21,846 bases of DNA from an uncultured Eubacteriales bacterium (GCA_900553265.1 USDD01000043.1:1-21846), one strand, 5' to 3'. Counted from the first letter of the stretch, positions 5,797 through 14,310 are shown. Program-made: numbers and translations. Notes: generated from the sequence alone by a model not told the origin.

Positions 5797-8700
5797 ATGA
5801 ACCGAACCTTCCAACGTTTTGTCGCAGTGCTGATGGCGCTGTGCATGGCGCTGAGCGCGCTGCCCGCGCTCGCGGAGCCGATGGAGACGATCGTTCCCGT
5901 AGAGACGATTGTGCCGCTGGCAACGGAGGAGATCCAGGCGATTCCGGAGACGAACGCGCCTGAGACGAAGAAGGCCGAAGCGCCCGCGCCCGAGACGACG
6001 GGAACCGCCGCGCCGGAGACGACGGAGACCGCCGCGCCCGAGACGACGGAGACCGCCGCGCCGGAGACGACGGAGACCGCTGCGCCCGAGGCGACGGAGA
6101 CCGCTGCGCCCGAAGCACCCGTCGAGAACGCGCCGGTGCTGCTGACCGCCGGGGAGGCGCTGAACGGAACCACCGAGAAGGTGGACGCGTCCACGACGCT
6201 GGCGGACGGCGAGTACACGCCTGAGAGCTTCTCCTTCTCCGGCGGCACGGGCAAGACGAAGATCACCTGCGAAAAGGTGAAGGTCATCGACGGCAAGGCC
6301 GCGGCGACCATCGTGTTCTCCAGCAGCAAGTACGGCTACGTCAAGGCCAACGGCGAGCAGTACAATGTGCTGAGCGCGGACGAGAACGGCTCCAGGTTCG
6401 AGTTCCCGGTGGATCTCAACGTGGAGAACACCATCATCGGCATGACCACGGCCATGGAAGAGGCGCATGAGATCGAATACAAGATCACCATCACGCTGGC
6501 CGAGCCCGAAGCCACGCCCACGCCCGCGGCTACGGAAGCCCCCGCGCGCGAGGACGGCGACTACACGCCGGACGCGGGTGTGAGCAGCGATCTTAAGATG
6601 CTGAACATCACGGCGACGAGCGTCAAAGTGGTGAACGGCAAGATCATGGTGACCATCGTGACGGAGCCGACGAGCACGCAGAAGCAGGCCAGCTACTCCA
6701 AGCTGTATCTGGGCTCCGCGCCGGTGGACGAGGCTGCGGCGGATCGCATCGTCGAGGGCGTGGACAACGGCAAGAAAGGCTATAACTTCACCTTCGAGGT
6801 GAAGGAGGAGCAGCTGGGCAAGACCATCGAGTTCGTGGGCTGCAGCAGCTCCAAGGGAACGTGGTCGAAGAAGGCGTACCACATCACCCTGCCCAAGACC
6901 CTGACGAAGGTGCAGCCCACGCCCACGCCCACTCCCGCGGCGCGGGAGGACGGCGAGTACACGCCGGACGCGGGCGTGACCAGCGATCTCAAGATGCTGA
7001 ACATCACGGCCACGAGCGTCAAAGTGGTGAACGGCAAAATCATGGTGACCATCGTGACGGAGCCGACGAGCACGCAGAAGCAGGCCAGTTACTCCAAGCT
7101 GTATCTGGGCTCCGCGCCGGTGGACGAGGCTGCGACGGATCGCATCGTCGAGGGCGTGGACAACGGCAAGAAAGGCTATAACTTCACCTTCGAGGTGAAG
7201 GAGGAGCAGCTGGGCAAGACCATCGAGTTCGTGGGCTGCAGCAGTTCCAAGGGAACGTGGTCGAAGAAGGCGTACCATATCACCCTGCCCAAGACCCTGA
7301 CGAAGGTGCAGCCCACGGCCACTCCCGCGCCCGGCCGCGAGGACGGCGACTACACCATCAACGTGGAGAGCAGCTACTCCATGTTCAAAATCACGTCCCA
7401 GTCCGCCAAGGTGGTGGACGGCAAGATCTACGTGACGCTCTCCACCTCCAAGGGAACCTACGACAAGATCTATCTCGGCTCCAAGAACGACGAAGCCAAC
7501 TACCCCAATCCCATCCAGGGCACGGCCAACGCCACCGGCGGCTATGACTTCACCTTTGAGCTGGACGAGGCGCTGCTGGGAACCACCACCGACTTCGTGC
7601 CCGGCAAGCCCGACGGCACCTGGTATTCCAAGAATCAGTACAAGCTGACCTTCCCGGCGGACATCGAGAAGGCTGGCGAGCCCACGCCCGCGCCCACCGA
7701 AACGCCCGCCGCGCCGATGTTCGAGGCCAAGGCGGTCTACGTGGTGAAGCAGGCGGACGGTTCCTACGAGGTGACGGTGCTGTCCGACGACGCAAACTAC
7801 GACCGCATGTATGTCGGCGAGCTGGCCGACGCGGCCACCGCCGCGATGGTCATGAAGAAGACCTCCGGCGGACAGGGCTTCTATCGCCTGACCGTGAAGC
7901 CCGAGCAGCTGGTGACCGGCGTGTACATCCCGCTGGTGGCCGGCAACGCCAGGGGCCAGTGGTTCGACTTCCGCAAGGACGTGCTGACCACCAGCGATCC
8001 CTCCGAGGTGCCCGCGCTGCCCGAGGACGTGCCCGCGGGTCAGTTCCGCGTGGTGAGCGTTTCCGCCGCGAAGGAGGGCGACCTGCTGAAGGTCGCGCTC
8101 GTCAGCGACAGCGCCGACTACGACCGTGTGTTCATCGGCCTGACGGGAACCTACACCAAGTCTCCCTATTATATGCGCCAGACCATGGCCGACGGCAAAT
8201 TCTGCTATGTGTTCACGCTGCCCCAGAGCTGTCTGGGCACTCCGGTGAAGTTCGTGCCCGGCAAGGCCGACGGCACCTGGTACACCGACGAGCAGCTGAC
8301 CTTCACCTGCACCGAGGCGGCGCTGCCCGAGACGCCCGCGGCGGCGAAGCCCGCGGACGGCGACTACACCGCGCCCTCGGCGGTCTATGTGGATCGCGGC
8401 GACAAGGGCGTGCAGAATAACGGCACCTTCGAGGCGCTGTACACCGAGGTGACCGTCTCCGGCGACACGCTGAAGGTGACGGTCTGGAACCGCAGCACCG
8501 GCTGGAACGCCATCCATCTTGGCAAGGTCTCCGACGAAAACAAGACCGCCATCGAGCGCGTGGAGGACTCCGGCAAGTACAAGGACGCGTACTATCGCTA
8601 CGACTTTACGCTGCCCGCCTCCGCGCTGGGCACGGTGATCTCCTTCGTGCCGCGCGACGCGAAGAAGGGCACGTGGTCGGCCAGCCAGTACTATCTGGCC

Positions 8701-10959
8701 ATTTCCGACCAGCTCACCGCGGCCAAGACCGTGGAGCCCGAGCCCTCCGCAACGCCCGCGCCCGCTCCCGGCACGCTGACCGACGGCGAGTACACGATGG
8801 ACGTGGATTCGTCCGCGAGCATGTTCCGCGTGGTGGCGTGCAGGCTGATCGCGAAGAACGGCAAATATTCCGCCGTCATCACCCTGTCCGGCACGGGCTA
8901 TGACAAGCTGTTCCTGGGCACGGCGGAGGAAGCCGGGAAGGCCGACGCTTCCAAGCACATCCCCTTCAAGGCGGACGCGGACGGCAGGTACACCTACGAG
9001 CTGCCCGACGTGGCGCTGGATACGCCCGTCTCCGTGGCGGCGCACTCTCTGAAGAACGACAAGTGGTACGACCGCCAGCTGACCTTCAAGTCCGGCACCG
9101 CGGTGAAGACCGGCGGCGTGACCGGCGGCCTGACCGACGGCGAGTATACGATGGACGTGGATTCGTCCGCGAGCATGTTCCGCGTGGTGGCGTGCAGGCT
9201 GATCGCGAAGAACGGCAAATATTCCGCCGTCATCACCCTGTCCGGCACGGGCTATGACAAGCTGTTCATGGGCACGGCGGAGGAAGCCGGGAAGGCCGAT
9301 GCCTCGAAGTACATCCCCTTCGCGGCGGACGCGGACGGCAGGTACACCTATGAGCTGCCCGACGTGCAGCTGGATACGCCCGTCTCCGTGGCGGCGCATT
9401 CCCTGAAGAACGACAAGTGGTACGACCGCGCGCTGACCTTCAAGTCCGACACCGCGGTCAAGACCGGCGACGTGACCGGCGGCCTGACCGACGGCGAGTA
9501 CACGATGGACGTGGAATCGTCCGCGAGCATGTTCCGCGTGGTGGCCTGTAAGCTGATCGCGAAGAACGGCAAATATTCCGCCGTCATCACCCTGTCCGGC
9601 ACGGGCTATGACAAGCTGTTCATGGGCACGGCGGAGGACGCGGGCAAGGCCGACGCTTCGAAGCATATTCCCTTCGCGGCGGACGCGGACGGCAGGTACA
9701 CCTACGAACTGCCCGACGTGCAGCTGGATACGCCCGTCTCCGTGGCGGCGCACTCCCTGAAGAACGACAAGTGGTACGACCGCCAGCTGACCTTCAAGTC
9801 CGGCACCGCGGTCAAGACCGGCGACGTGGAGCCCACGGTCACGCCCGTTCCCACGCCGACGCCCACGCCCGAACCGACGCAGGCTCCCGAATCGGATCTG
9901 AGCGGCTCCACCTCCAGGGTGGATTCCTCCACCACGCTGGCCGACGGCGTGTACACCCCGGACAAGTTCTCCTATTCCGGCGGCACGGGCAGAACCAGCA
10001 TCTCCTGCACGAAGGTGACGGTCTCCGGCGGCAAGGCAAAGGCGACCATCGTCTTCAGCAGCGACAAGTTCAGCTACGTCAAGGCCAATGGACAGAAGCT
10101 CTACGGCTCTCACGGCGGCGGAACCTCCACCTTCGAGATTCCCGTGAAGCTGAACGCCAACAACCGCATTCTCGGCATGACCACGGCCATGTCGGCGGAT
10201 CACGAGATCGAGTACACGCTGTACGTCTACATCGCCGCGGCCGAGGGCGAAAAGTCTGCCGAGGAGCAGGCCGCGCCGCAGGTGATGGGTCTGAAGTACG
10301 TCTCCACCGAGGTCAACGACCACGCCGAGAACTTCGGAATCTATCACTACGAGGACGGCTTCACCGTCATCCGCGTGAAGAACGTGGCGGACTACCTGCT
10401 GGCCCCCGAGGGCGCGGAGCTGCCCGTGGGCGTGGACGAGGACTACATGGTCGTGCGCGTGCCGGTTCAGAGCGTCTACGCGGCCTCCGACAGCATGCTG
10501 ACGCTGATCGGTGACGAGGCGATGAGCGACGCGATGGACAAAATCACCCTTTCCGCCTTCGACGCGCAGAGCTGCGACGTCGAGACGCTGACCCTGCGGC
10601 TGGCCTCCGGTGAGGTGGAGGCCGCGGGCGCGCCGGAGAATCCCGAGTACGCCGTGCTGCTTAAGCAGGCCTGCGATCTGGCCATCCTGCCGGCGGCCTT
10701 CGCCGATTCCAGAGTGCTGGGCACGGACGAGACCGTTCCCTCCGGACTGGACGACGAACAGGCCCAGGCGCTGAAGGATGTGGCCGACCGCCTGAGCATG
10801 CTGGGCATTCCCGCCTTCGTGGATCTCAGCGGCATGGAGGAGAACGACGCGGGCCGTCTGGAATGGCTCAAGGTCTACGGCCTGCTGCTGGACTGCGAGG
10901 ACGCGGCCAACGCGCTGTATGAACAGGCCGCGGCCGATCTGGCCGTGGAAGCGGCATAA
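5797..10959 (+). CDS. Giant secreted repeat protein with NEAT-like domains and a C-terminal half-BtuF domain
   Basis: A 1720-residue exported protein, predicted to act outside the membrane in corrinoid capture (inferred). A signal peptide covers 1-26 (cut after ALPALA). An ETTETAAP linker spans about 66-108. NEAT-like domain A1 is at about 128-233 (DGEYTP, FSSSKYGYVKANG, GMTTAM..HEIEY), and its relative A2 is at about 1369-1478. Between them are nine repeats: B1 251-370, B2 383-501, B3 514-624, B4 640-735, B5 747-845, B6 854-974, B7 994, B8 1112 and B9 1230-1345. They share Y-[DS]-K-[LI]-[YF]-[LM]-G and a later G/K-[TK]-W motif. Residues about 1490-1720 align with the N-lobe of the BtuF-like protein encoded next. 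No LPXTG, lipobox or C-terminal helix is visible, so the anchor is unknown. AGGAGG at 5785-5790 selects ATG 5797 over ATG 5793. It is first gene after the riboswitch. Heme or another tetrapyrrole is the main alternative ligand. Confidence 0.9.
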   Translation: MNRTFQRFVAVLMALCMALSALPALAEPMETIVPVETIVPLATEEIQAIPETNAPETKKAEAPAPETTGTAAPETTETAAPETTETAAPETTETAAPEATETAAPEAPVENAPVLLTAGEALNGTTEKVDASTTLADGEYTPESFSFSGGTGKTKITCEKVKVIDGKAAATIVFSSSKYGYVKANGEQYNVLSADENGSRFEFPVDLNVENTIIGMTTAMEEAHEIEYKITITLAEPEATPTPAATEAPAREDGDYTPDAGVSSDLKMLNITATSVKVVNGKIMVTIVTEPTSTQKQASYSKLYLGSAPVDEAAADRIVEGVDNGKKGYNFTFEVKEEQLGKTIEFVGCSSSKGTWSKKAYHITLPKTLTKVQPTPTPTPAAREDGEYTPDAGVTSDLKMLNITATSVKVVNGKIMVTIVTEPTSTQKQASYSKLYLGSAPVDEAATDRIVEGVDNGKKGYNFTFEVKEEQLGKTIEFVGCSSSKGTWSKKAYHITLPKTLTKVQPTATPAPGREDGDYTINVESSYSMFKITSQSAKVVDGKIYVTLSTSKGTYDKIYLGSKNDEANYPNPIQGTANATGGYDFTFELDEALLGTTTDFVPGKPDGTWYSKNQYKLTFPADIEKAGEPTPAPTETPAAPMFEAKAVYVVKQADGSYEVTVLSDDANYDRMYVGELADAATAAMVMKKTSGGQGFYRLTVKPEQLVTGVYIPLVAGNARGQWFDFRKDVLTTSDPSEVPALPEDVPAGQFRVVSVSAAKEGDLLKVALVSDSADYDRVFIGLTGTYTKSPYYMRQTMADGKFCYVFTLPQSCLGTPVKFVPGKADGTWYTDEQLTFTCTEAALPETPAAAKPADGDYTAPSAVYVDRGDKGVQNNGTFEALYTEVTVSGDTLKVTVWNRSTGWNAIHLGKVSDENKTAIERVEDSGKYKDAYYRYDFTLPASALGTVISFVPRDAKKGTWSASQYYLAISDQLTAAKTVEPEPSATPAPAPGTLTDGEYTMDVDSSASMFRVVACRLIAKNGKYSAVITLSGTGYDKLFLGTAEEAGKADASKHIPFKADADGRYTYELPDVALDTPVSVAAHSLKNDKWYDRQLTFKSGTAVKTGGVTGGLTDGEYTMDVDSSASMFRVVACRLIAKNGKYSAVITLSGTGYDKLFMGTAEEAGKADASKYIPFAADADGRYTYELPDVQLDTPVSVAAHSLKNDKWYDRALTFKSDTAVKTGDVTGGLTDGEYTMDVESSASMFRVVACKLIAKNGKYSAVITLSGTGYDKLFMGTAEDAGKADASKHIPFAADADGRYTYELPDVQLDTPVSVAAHSLKNDKWYDRQLTFKSGTAVKTGDVEPTVTPVPTPTPTPEPTQAPESDLSGSTSRVDSSTTLADGVYTPDKFSYSGGTGRTSISCTKVTVSGGKAKATIVFSSDKFSYVKANGQKLYGSHGGGTSTFEIPVKLNANNRILGMTTAMSADHEIEYTLYVYIAAAEGEKSAEEQAAPQVMGLKYVSTEVNDHAENFGIYHYEDGFTVIRVKNVADYLLAPEGAELPVGVDEDYMVVRVPVQSVYAASDSMLTLIGDEAMSDAMDKITLSAFDAQSCDVETLTLRLASGEVEAAGAPENPEYAVLLKQACDLAILPAAFADSRVLGTDETVPSGLDDEQAQALKDVADRLSMLGIPAFVDLSGMEENDAGRLEWLKVYGLLLDCEDAANALYEQAAADLAVEAA
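5992..6111 (+). repeat. 24-bp minisatellite encoding the ETTETAAP linker
   Basis: Five in-frame units of 24 bp (E-[TA]-T-[EG]-T-A-A-P) with mostly synonymous C/G and C/T changes. They encode a flexible Pro/Thr/Glu stalk between the signal peptide and the first folded domain. Copy number probably varies between strains. Confidence 0.85.
6547..7316 (+). repeat. 396-bp near-identical tandem repeat (domains B1 and B2)
   Basis: 6547-6920 and 6943-7316 are almost identical at the DNA level; the proteins differ at about three positions (D/E after DG, S/T in GV-S, A/T in EAA-D). The period is 132 codons including a PTPTP-rich linker. This points to recent duplication or continuing gene conversion. 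Confidence 0.9.
8776..9831 (+). repeat. Three near-identical 354-bp tandem repeats (domains B7-B9)
   Basis: Units begin at 8776, 9130 and 9484, each starting LTDGEYTMDV and containing GTGYDKLF and NDKWYDR. They differ by a handful of bases, far less than B3-B6 differ from one another. The period is exactly 118 codons, so gain or loss of units keeps the frame. Confidence 0.92.
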
Positions 10960-10980
10960 CCCATAACCAACCATAAGCAA

Positions 10981-11001
10981 GGGGGAGCCGACCGCTCCCC
11001 C
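10981..11001 (+). promoter_or_regulatory. Intercistronic hairpin between the giant gene and btuF
   Basis: GGGGGAGC (10981-10988), loop CGACC, GCTCCCCC (10994-11001): a perfect 8-bp GC stem 21 bases after the giant gene. No U-run follows, so full termination is unlikely. It could protect the 3' end of a processed upstream message and help set different levels of the two proteins. Confidence 0.6.
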
Positions 11002-11029
11002 GCGCTGCTATATCGCGGAGGAGAAAATC

Positions 11030-12139
11030 ATGCTGAGGAAACTGCTTTGCGCGCTTCTGGCGCTGATGCTGACGGCGGGCTGCGCGCTGGCGCAGACCGA
11101 GGTTTCGGGTCTGACATGGGAATCCGAGCTGCCCGTCGAATACGCCGACCAGTTCACCGTGGACTTTTACGAGGGCGGTTACGCGCTGATCCAGATCGTG
11201 GACGGCGGCGCGTTCCTGCTGGTTCCCGAGGGAATGGACGCGCCCAACGGCCTGAGCGCCGACGTGTGCGTGCTGAAAAAACCCATCGACCGCATGTATC
11301 TGGCGGCCACGTCGGCCATGGCGCTCATCGACGCGGTGGACGGCCTCGGCTCCGTGCGCCTGTCCAGCGTGGACAAGTCGGGCTGGTATGTGGAGAACGC
11401 TGTGACCGCCATGGAGAAGGGCGACATCCTCTTTGGCGGCAAGTATTCCGAGCCGGACTACGAGCTGATGGTCAGCGAGGGCTGCGACCTCGCCGTGGAA
11501 TCCACGATGATCTACCACAGCCCCAAGGTCAAGGAGATGATCGAGCTGCTGGGCATCCCGGTGCTGGTGGACAGCTCCAGCCGCGAATCCCACCCGCTGG
11601 GCCGCTCCGAATGGATGAAGCTCTACGGCGTGCTGCTGGATCGCGTGGACGAGGCCGAGGCGGCGTTCGAGAAGCAGGCGGCCGTCGTGCGCGATCTGGA
11701 GGGCTTTGAAAACACCGGAAAGACCGTGGCCTTCTTCTTCATCAATTCCGAGGGCTCGGTGGTGGTGCGCGCGTCCAGCGACTACGTGCCCAAGATGATC
11801 GAGCTGGCCGGCGGAAAGTACATCTTCGACGACATCTCCGATCCCGAGAGCAACCGCTCCACCGTGGCCATCACCATGGAGCAGTTCTACGCCGCCGCGC
11901 TGGACGCGGACTATCTGGTCTACAACGCCACCATCGACGCGCCCATTTCCTCCGTGGACGAGCTGCTGGCCAAGAGTGACCTCTTCGCCGACTTCAAGGC
12001 CGTGAAGGAGGGCAATGTCTGGTGCACCGGCAAGTATCTGTATCAGGCCACCGACAGCGTGGGCGACCAGATCGCCGACCTGCACCGCATGCTCACCGGC
12101 GAGACGGACGGCTGCACCTTCATGTATAAGCTGAGCTGA
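11030..12139 (+). CDS. btuF: Corrinoid-type ABC transporter substrate-binding protein
   Basis: A type III (BtuF/FecB-like) periplasmic-binding-fold protein of 369 residues that would hold the corrinoid outside the membrane and pass it to the BtuC channel. A signal sequence covers 1-21. LTAGC (14-18) is a plausible though imperfect lipobox, making Cys18 a candidate lipid anchor; cleavage after CALA is the alternative. The N-lobe is at about 25-225, including a linking helix (SEWMKLYGVLLDRVDEAEAA), and the C-lobe is at about 230-369. GGAGGAG lies just before the ATG. BtuC follows after 13 bp. The substrate is assigned from the cobalamin riboswitch and the downstream cbi genes; iron-siderophore or heme binding proteins share the fold and cannot be excluded by sequence. 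The N-lobe is duplicated at the end of the preceding giant protein. Confidence 0.85.
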   Translation: MLRKLLCALLALMLTAGCALAQTEVSGLTWESELPVEYADQFTVDFYEGGYALIQIVDGGAFLLVPEGMDAPNGLSADVCVLKKPIDRMYLAATSAMALIDAVDGLGSVRLSSVDKSGWYVENAVTAMEKGDILFGGKYSEPDYELMVSEGCDLAVESTMIYHSPKVKEMIELLGIPVLVDSSSRESHPLGRSEWMKLYGVLLDRVDEAEAAFEKQAAVVRDLEGFENTGKTVAFFFINSEGSVVVRASSDYVPKMIELAGGKYIFDDISDPESNRSTVAITMEQFYAAALDADYLVYNATIDAPISSVDELLAKSDLFADFKAVKEGNVWCTGKYLYQATDSVGDQIADLHRMLTGETDGCTFMYKLS

Positions 12140-12152
12140 CGGGAGAGCGTTC

Positions 12153-13208
12153 ATGGACGAAAGGACTTTGAGGGAGCATCGGGCGCAGACCTTCCGCCGC
12201 CGCGCGCGCATCCAGCTGGTGTTCGTGCTGCTGGCGGCGGCGTTCTGCGCCATCACGGTGCTCAACGTCAACATCGGCTCGGTGCCCATTCCGGTGACCG
12301 AGATCGCGAAAATCATCTTCACCAAATCCGGCGATCCGACTCAGGTGAACATCATCTGGAAGATTCGCCTGCCGCGCATTCTGATGGCGGCGGTGCTGGG
12401 CGGCGCGCTGTCCGTGTCGGGCTTCCTGCTTCAGACCTTCTTCAGCAACCCCATTGCCGGCCCCTTCGTGCTGGGCATTTCCTCCGGCGCGAAGATGACC
12501 GTGGCGCTGACGATGATCTTCTTTCTGGAAAAGCTGGGCTCGGTTTCGGGCCTTGCGCTGATTCTGGCGGCCTTCGCCGGCTCGCTGCTGTCCGTGGGCT
12601 TCATTCTGATTCTGTCCCGGCGGCTCAGGCACATGGCGGTGCTGCTGGTGGCGGGCATCATGATCGGCTACATCTGCTCGGCGGTGACGGATTTCGTCAT
12701 CACCTTCGCCCGGGAGTCGGACATCGTGAACCTCCACGGCTGGTCCCAGGGCAGCTTTTCGGGCATGACCTGGCAGAACGTGGGCGCGGCCTCGGCCATG
12801 GTGGCCGTGGGCGTGCTGGCGGTGTTCGGCATGGCCAAGCCCATCGGCGCGTATCAGCTGGGCGAGGGCTACGCCCGCAGCATGGGCGTGAACATCAAGG
12901 TTTTCCGCACGGCGCTGATCGTGCTGTCCAGCCTGCTGTCCGCCTGCGTGACGGCCTTCGCCGGCCCCATCTCCTTCGTGGGCATCGCCGTGCCCCATCT
13001 CACCAAGCGCTTTCTGAACACGGCCAAGCCCATCGTGGTCATTCCGGCCACGTTCCTCAGCGGCGCGGTGTTCTGCATGCTGTGCGACCTCATCGCCCGC
13101 ACGGCCTTCGCGCCCACCGAGCTGAACATCTCCACGGTCACGTCGGTGTTCGGCGCGCCGGTGGTCATCGCCATGATGCTCAAGCGGCAGAAGGGAAGGG
13201 CGGCATGA
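12153..13208 (+). CDS. btuC: Corrinoid ABC transporter permease (FecCD family)
   Basis: The membrane channel subunit of a BtuCD-type importer, expected to work as a dimer. The 351 residues have the usual length and about ten hydrophobic helices after a basic cytoplasmic start (REHRAQTFRRRAR). Family signatures are RLPRILMAAVLGGALSVSG near 73-91, the following QTFFSNPIAGPFVLGIS, and GPISFVGIAVPHLTKR near 274-289, in the cytoplasmic coupling region that touches the ATPase. It begins 13 bp after btuF with GGGAGAG as ribosome site and overlaps btuD by four bases (ATGA), indicating translational coupling. Substrate is inferred from context, as for btuF. Confidence 0.93.
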   Translation: MDERTLREHRAQTFRRRARIQLVFVLLAAAFCAITVLNVNIGSVPIPVTEIAKIIFTKSGDPTQVNIIWKIRLPRILMAAVLGGALSVSGFLLQTFFSNPIAGPFVLGISSGAKMTVALTMIFFLEKLGSVSGLALILAAFAGSLLSVGFILILSRRLRHMAVLLVAGIMIGYICSAVTDFVITFARESDIVNLHGWSQGSFSGMTWQNVGAASAMVAVGVLAVFGMAKPIGAYQLGEGYARSMGVNIKVFRTALIVLSSLLSACVTAFAGPISFVGIAVPHLTKRFLNTAKPIVVIPATFLSGAVFCMLCDLIARTAFAPTELNISTVTSVFGAPVVIAMMLKRQKGRAA

Positions 13209-14305
13209 ACGTCGAAAACTATCTTCAGACCCGGAACCTCTGCGTGGGCTACGACGGCGTGCCCCTCATCCGCGACATCGCGCTGAGCGTGCGCCGGGGC
13301 GAGATCGTCGCCCTCATCGGCCCCAACGGCGCGGGCAAGTCCACCATTCTCAAGAGCATCACCCGGCAGCTCAAACGCATCTCCGGCGTGATCGAAATCG
13401 GCGGCGCGGAGCTCAGGAGCCTGTCCGCGCGGAAGCTGGCCACCCAGATGGCCGTGGTGCTCACCGACCGGCTGAAGCCGGAGATGATGACCTGCCGCGA
13501 CGTGGTGGCCGCCGGGCGCTATCCCTACACCGGCCGCATGGGCCTGCTCAGCCATGAGGACGAGGAGAAGGTCACCGCGGCCATGGCGGCGGTGCACGCC
13601 GTGGATCTGGGCGACCGGGACTTCGGCGCCATCTCCGACGGCCAGCGCCAGCGCATTCTGCTGGCCCGCGCCCTGTGTCAGGAGCCGGAGGTGCTGGTGC
13701 TGGACGAGCCCACGTCCTTTCTGGACATTCGCCACAAGCTGGAGCTTCTGAGCATTCTGCGCGGCATGGCCCGGGAGAAGAACCTCGCCGTGGTGCTGTC
13801 GCTGCACGAGATCGATCTGGCCCAGAAGCTGGCCGACCGCGTGGTCTGCGTCAAGGGCGACACCATCGCCCGCTTCGGCCCGCCGGAGGAGATCTTCCGC
13901 GAGGAGGTCATCCGCGAGCTGTACGACGTCGACAAGGGCGCGTTCGACCCGCTGTTCGGCAGCGTGGAGCTGGAGCGGCCCGAGGGCGAGGTCAGAACCA
14001 TGGTGCTGGCCGGCGGAGGCTGCGGAATCCACGTGTTCCGCGCGCTGCAAAGGCAGAACCGCCCCTTCGCCGCGGGTGTCCTCTACGAAAACGACGTGGA
14101 TTTCCGCGTGGCGCGCCTGCTGGCGGCGGACGTGGTGACGGAGCAGCCCTTCCTGCCCATCTCGGACGCGGCCTTCGCCCGGGCGGCGGAATGGATCGAC
14201 CGCTGCGACACGGTGATCGACGCGGGCGTGCGCGCCGTGGGAACCAACGCCCGGATGGCGGAGCTGATCGAGCTTGCGCGAAGCAGGGGAAAGCTCTCCA
14301 ATTAA
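13205..14305 (+). CDS. btuD: Corrinoid ABC transporter ATPase with extra C-terminal domain
   Basis: The ATP-hydrolysing subunit that powers the BtuC channel. Residues 1-250 form a standard ABC domain: Walker A GPNGAGKST (39-47), Walker B VLVLDEP (163-169, catalytic Glu168) and switch His201. The signature motif reads ISDGQ (143-147) rather than LSGGQ. Residues about 256-366 are an added domain starting with VRTMVLAGGGCG (263-274), a Rossmann-like glycine loop, then GVLYENDVDFRVARLLAADVV and DTVIDAG. BtuD of E. coli is about 250 residues, so this is over 110 residues longer. I recall similar tails on some other transport ATPases but know no established role; nucleotide or corrinoid sensing is a guess. 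The ATG overlaps the btuC stop (ATGA). Confidence 0.92.
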   Translation: MNVENYLQTRNLCVGYDGVPLIRDIALSVRRGEIVALIGPNGAGKSTILKSITRQLKRISGVIEIGGAELRSLSARKLATQMAVVLTDRLKPEMMTCRDVVAAGRYPYTGRMGLLSHEDEEKVTAAMAAVHAVDLGDRDFGAISDGQRQRILLARALCQEPEVLVLDEPTSFLDIRHKLELLSILRGMAREKNLAVVLSLHEIDLAQKLADRVVCVKGDTIARFGPPEEIFREEVIRELYDVDKGAFDPLFGSVELERPEGEVRTMVLAGGGCGIHVFRALQRQNRPFAAGVLYENDVDFRVARLLAADVVTEQPFLPISDAAFARAAEWIDRCDTVIDAGVRAVGTNARMAELIELARSRGKLSN

Positions 14306-14310
14306 AATAG

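Noticed and set aside
5797..5880. Lipoprotein signal in the giant protein (Cys16)
   Set aside because: The residue before Cys16 is Leu, which does not fit a lipobox; ALPALA at 21-26 fits ordinary signal peptidase cleavage better.
4864..10980. A 2038-residue open frame on the minus strand opposite the giant gene
   Set aside because: It mirrors GC-rich codon use of the plus-strand gene, is rich in His/Arg/Gly without domains, runs across rsuA in the wrong frame and through the riboswitch, and has no ribosome site.
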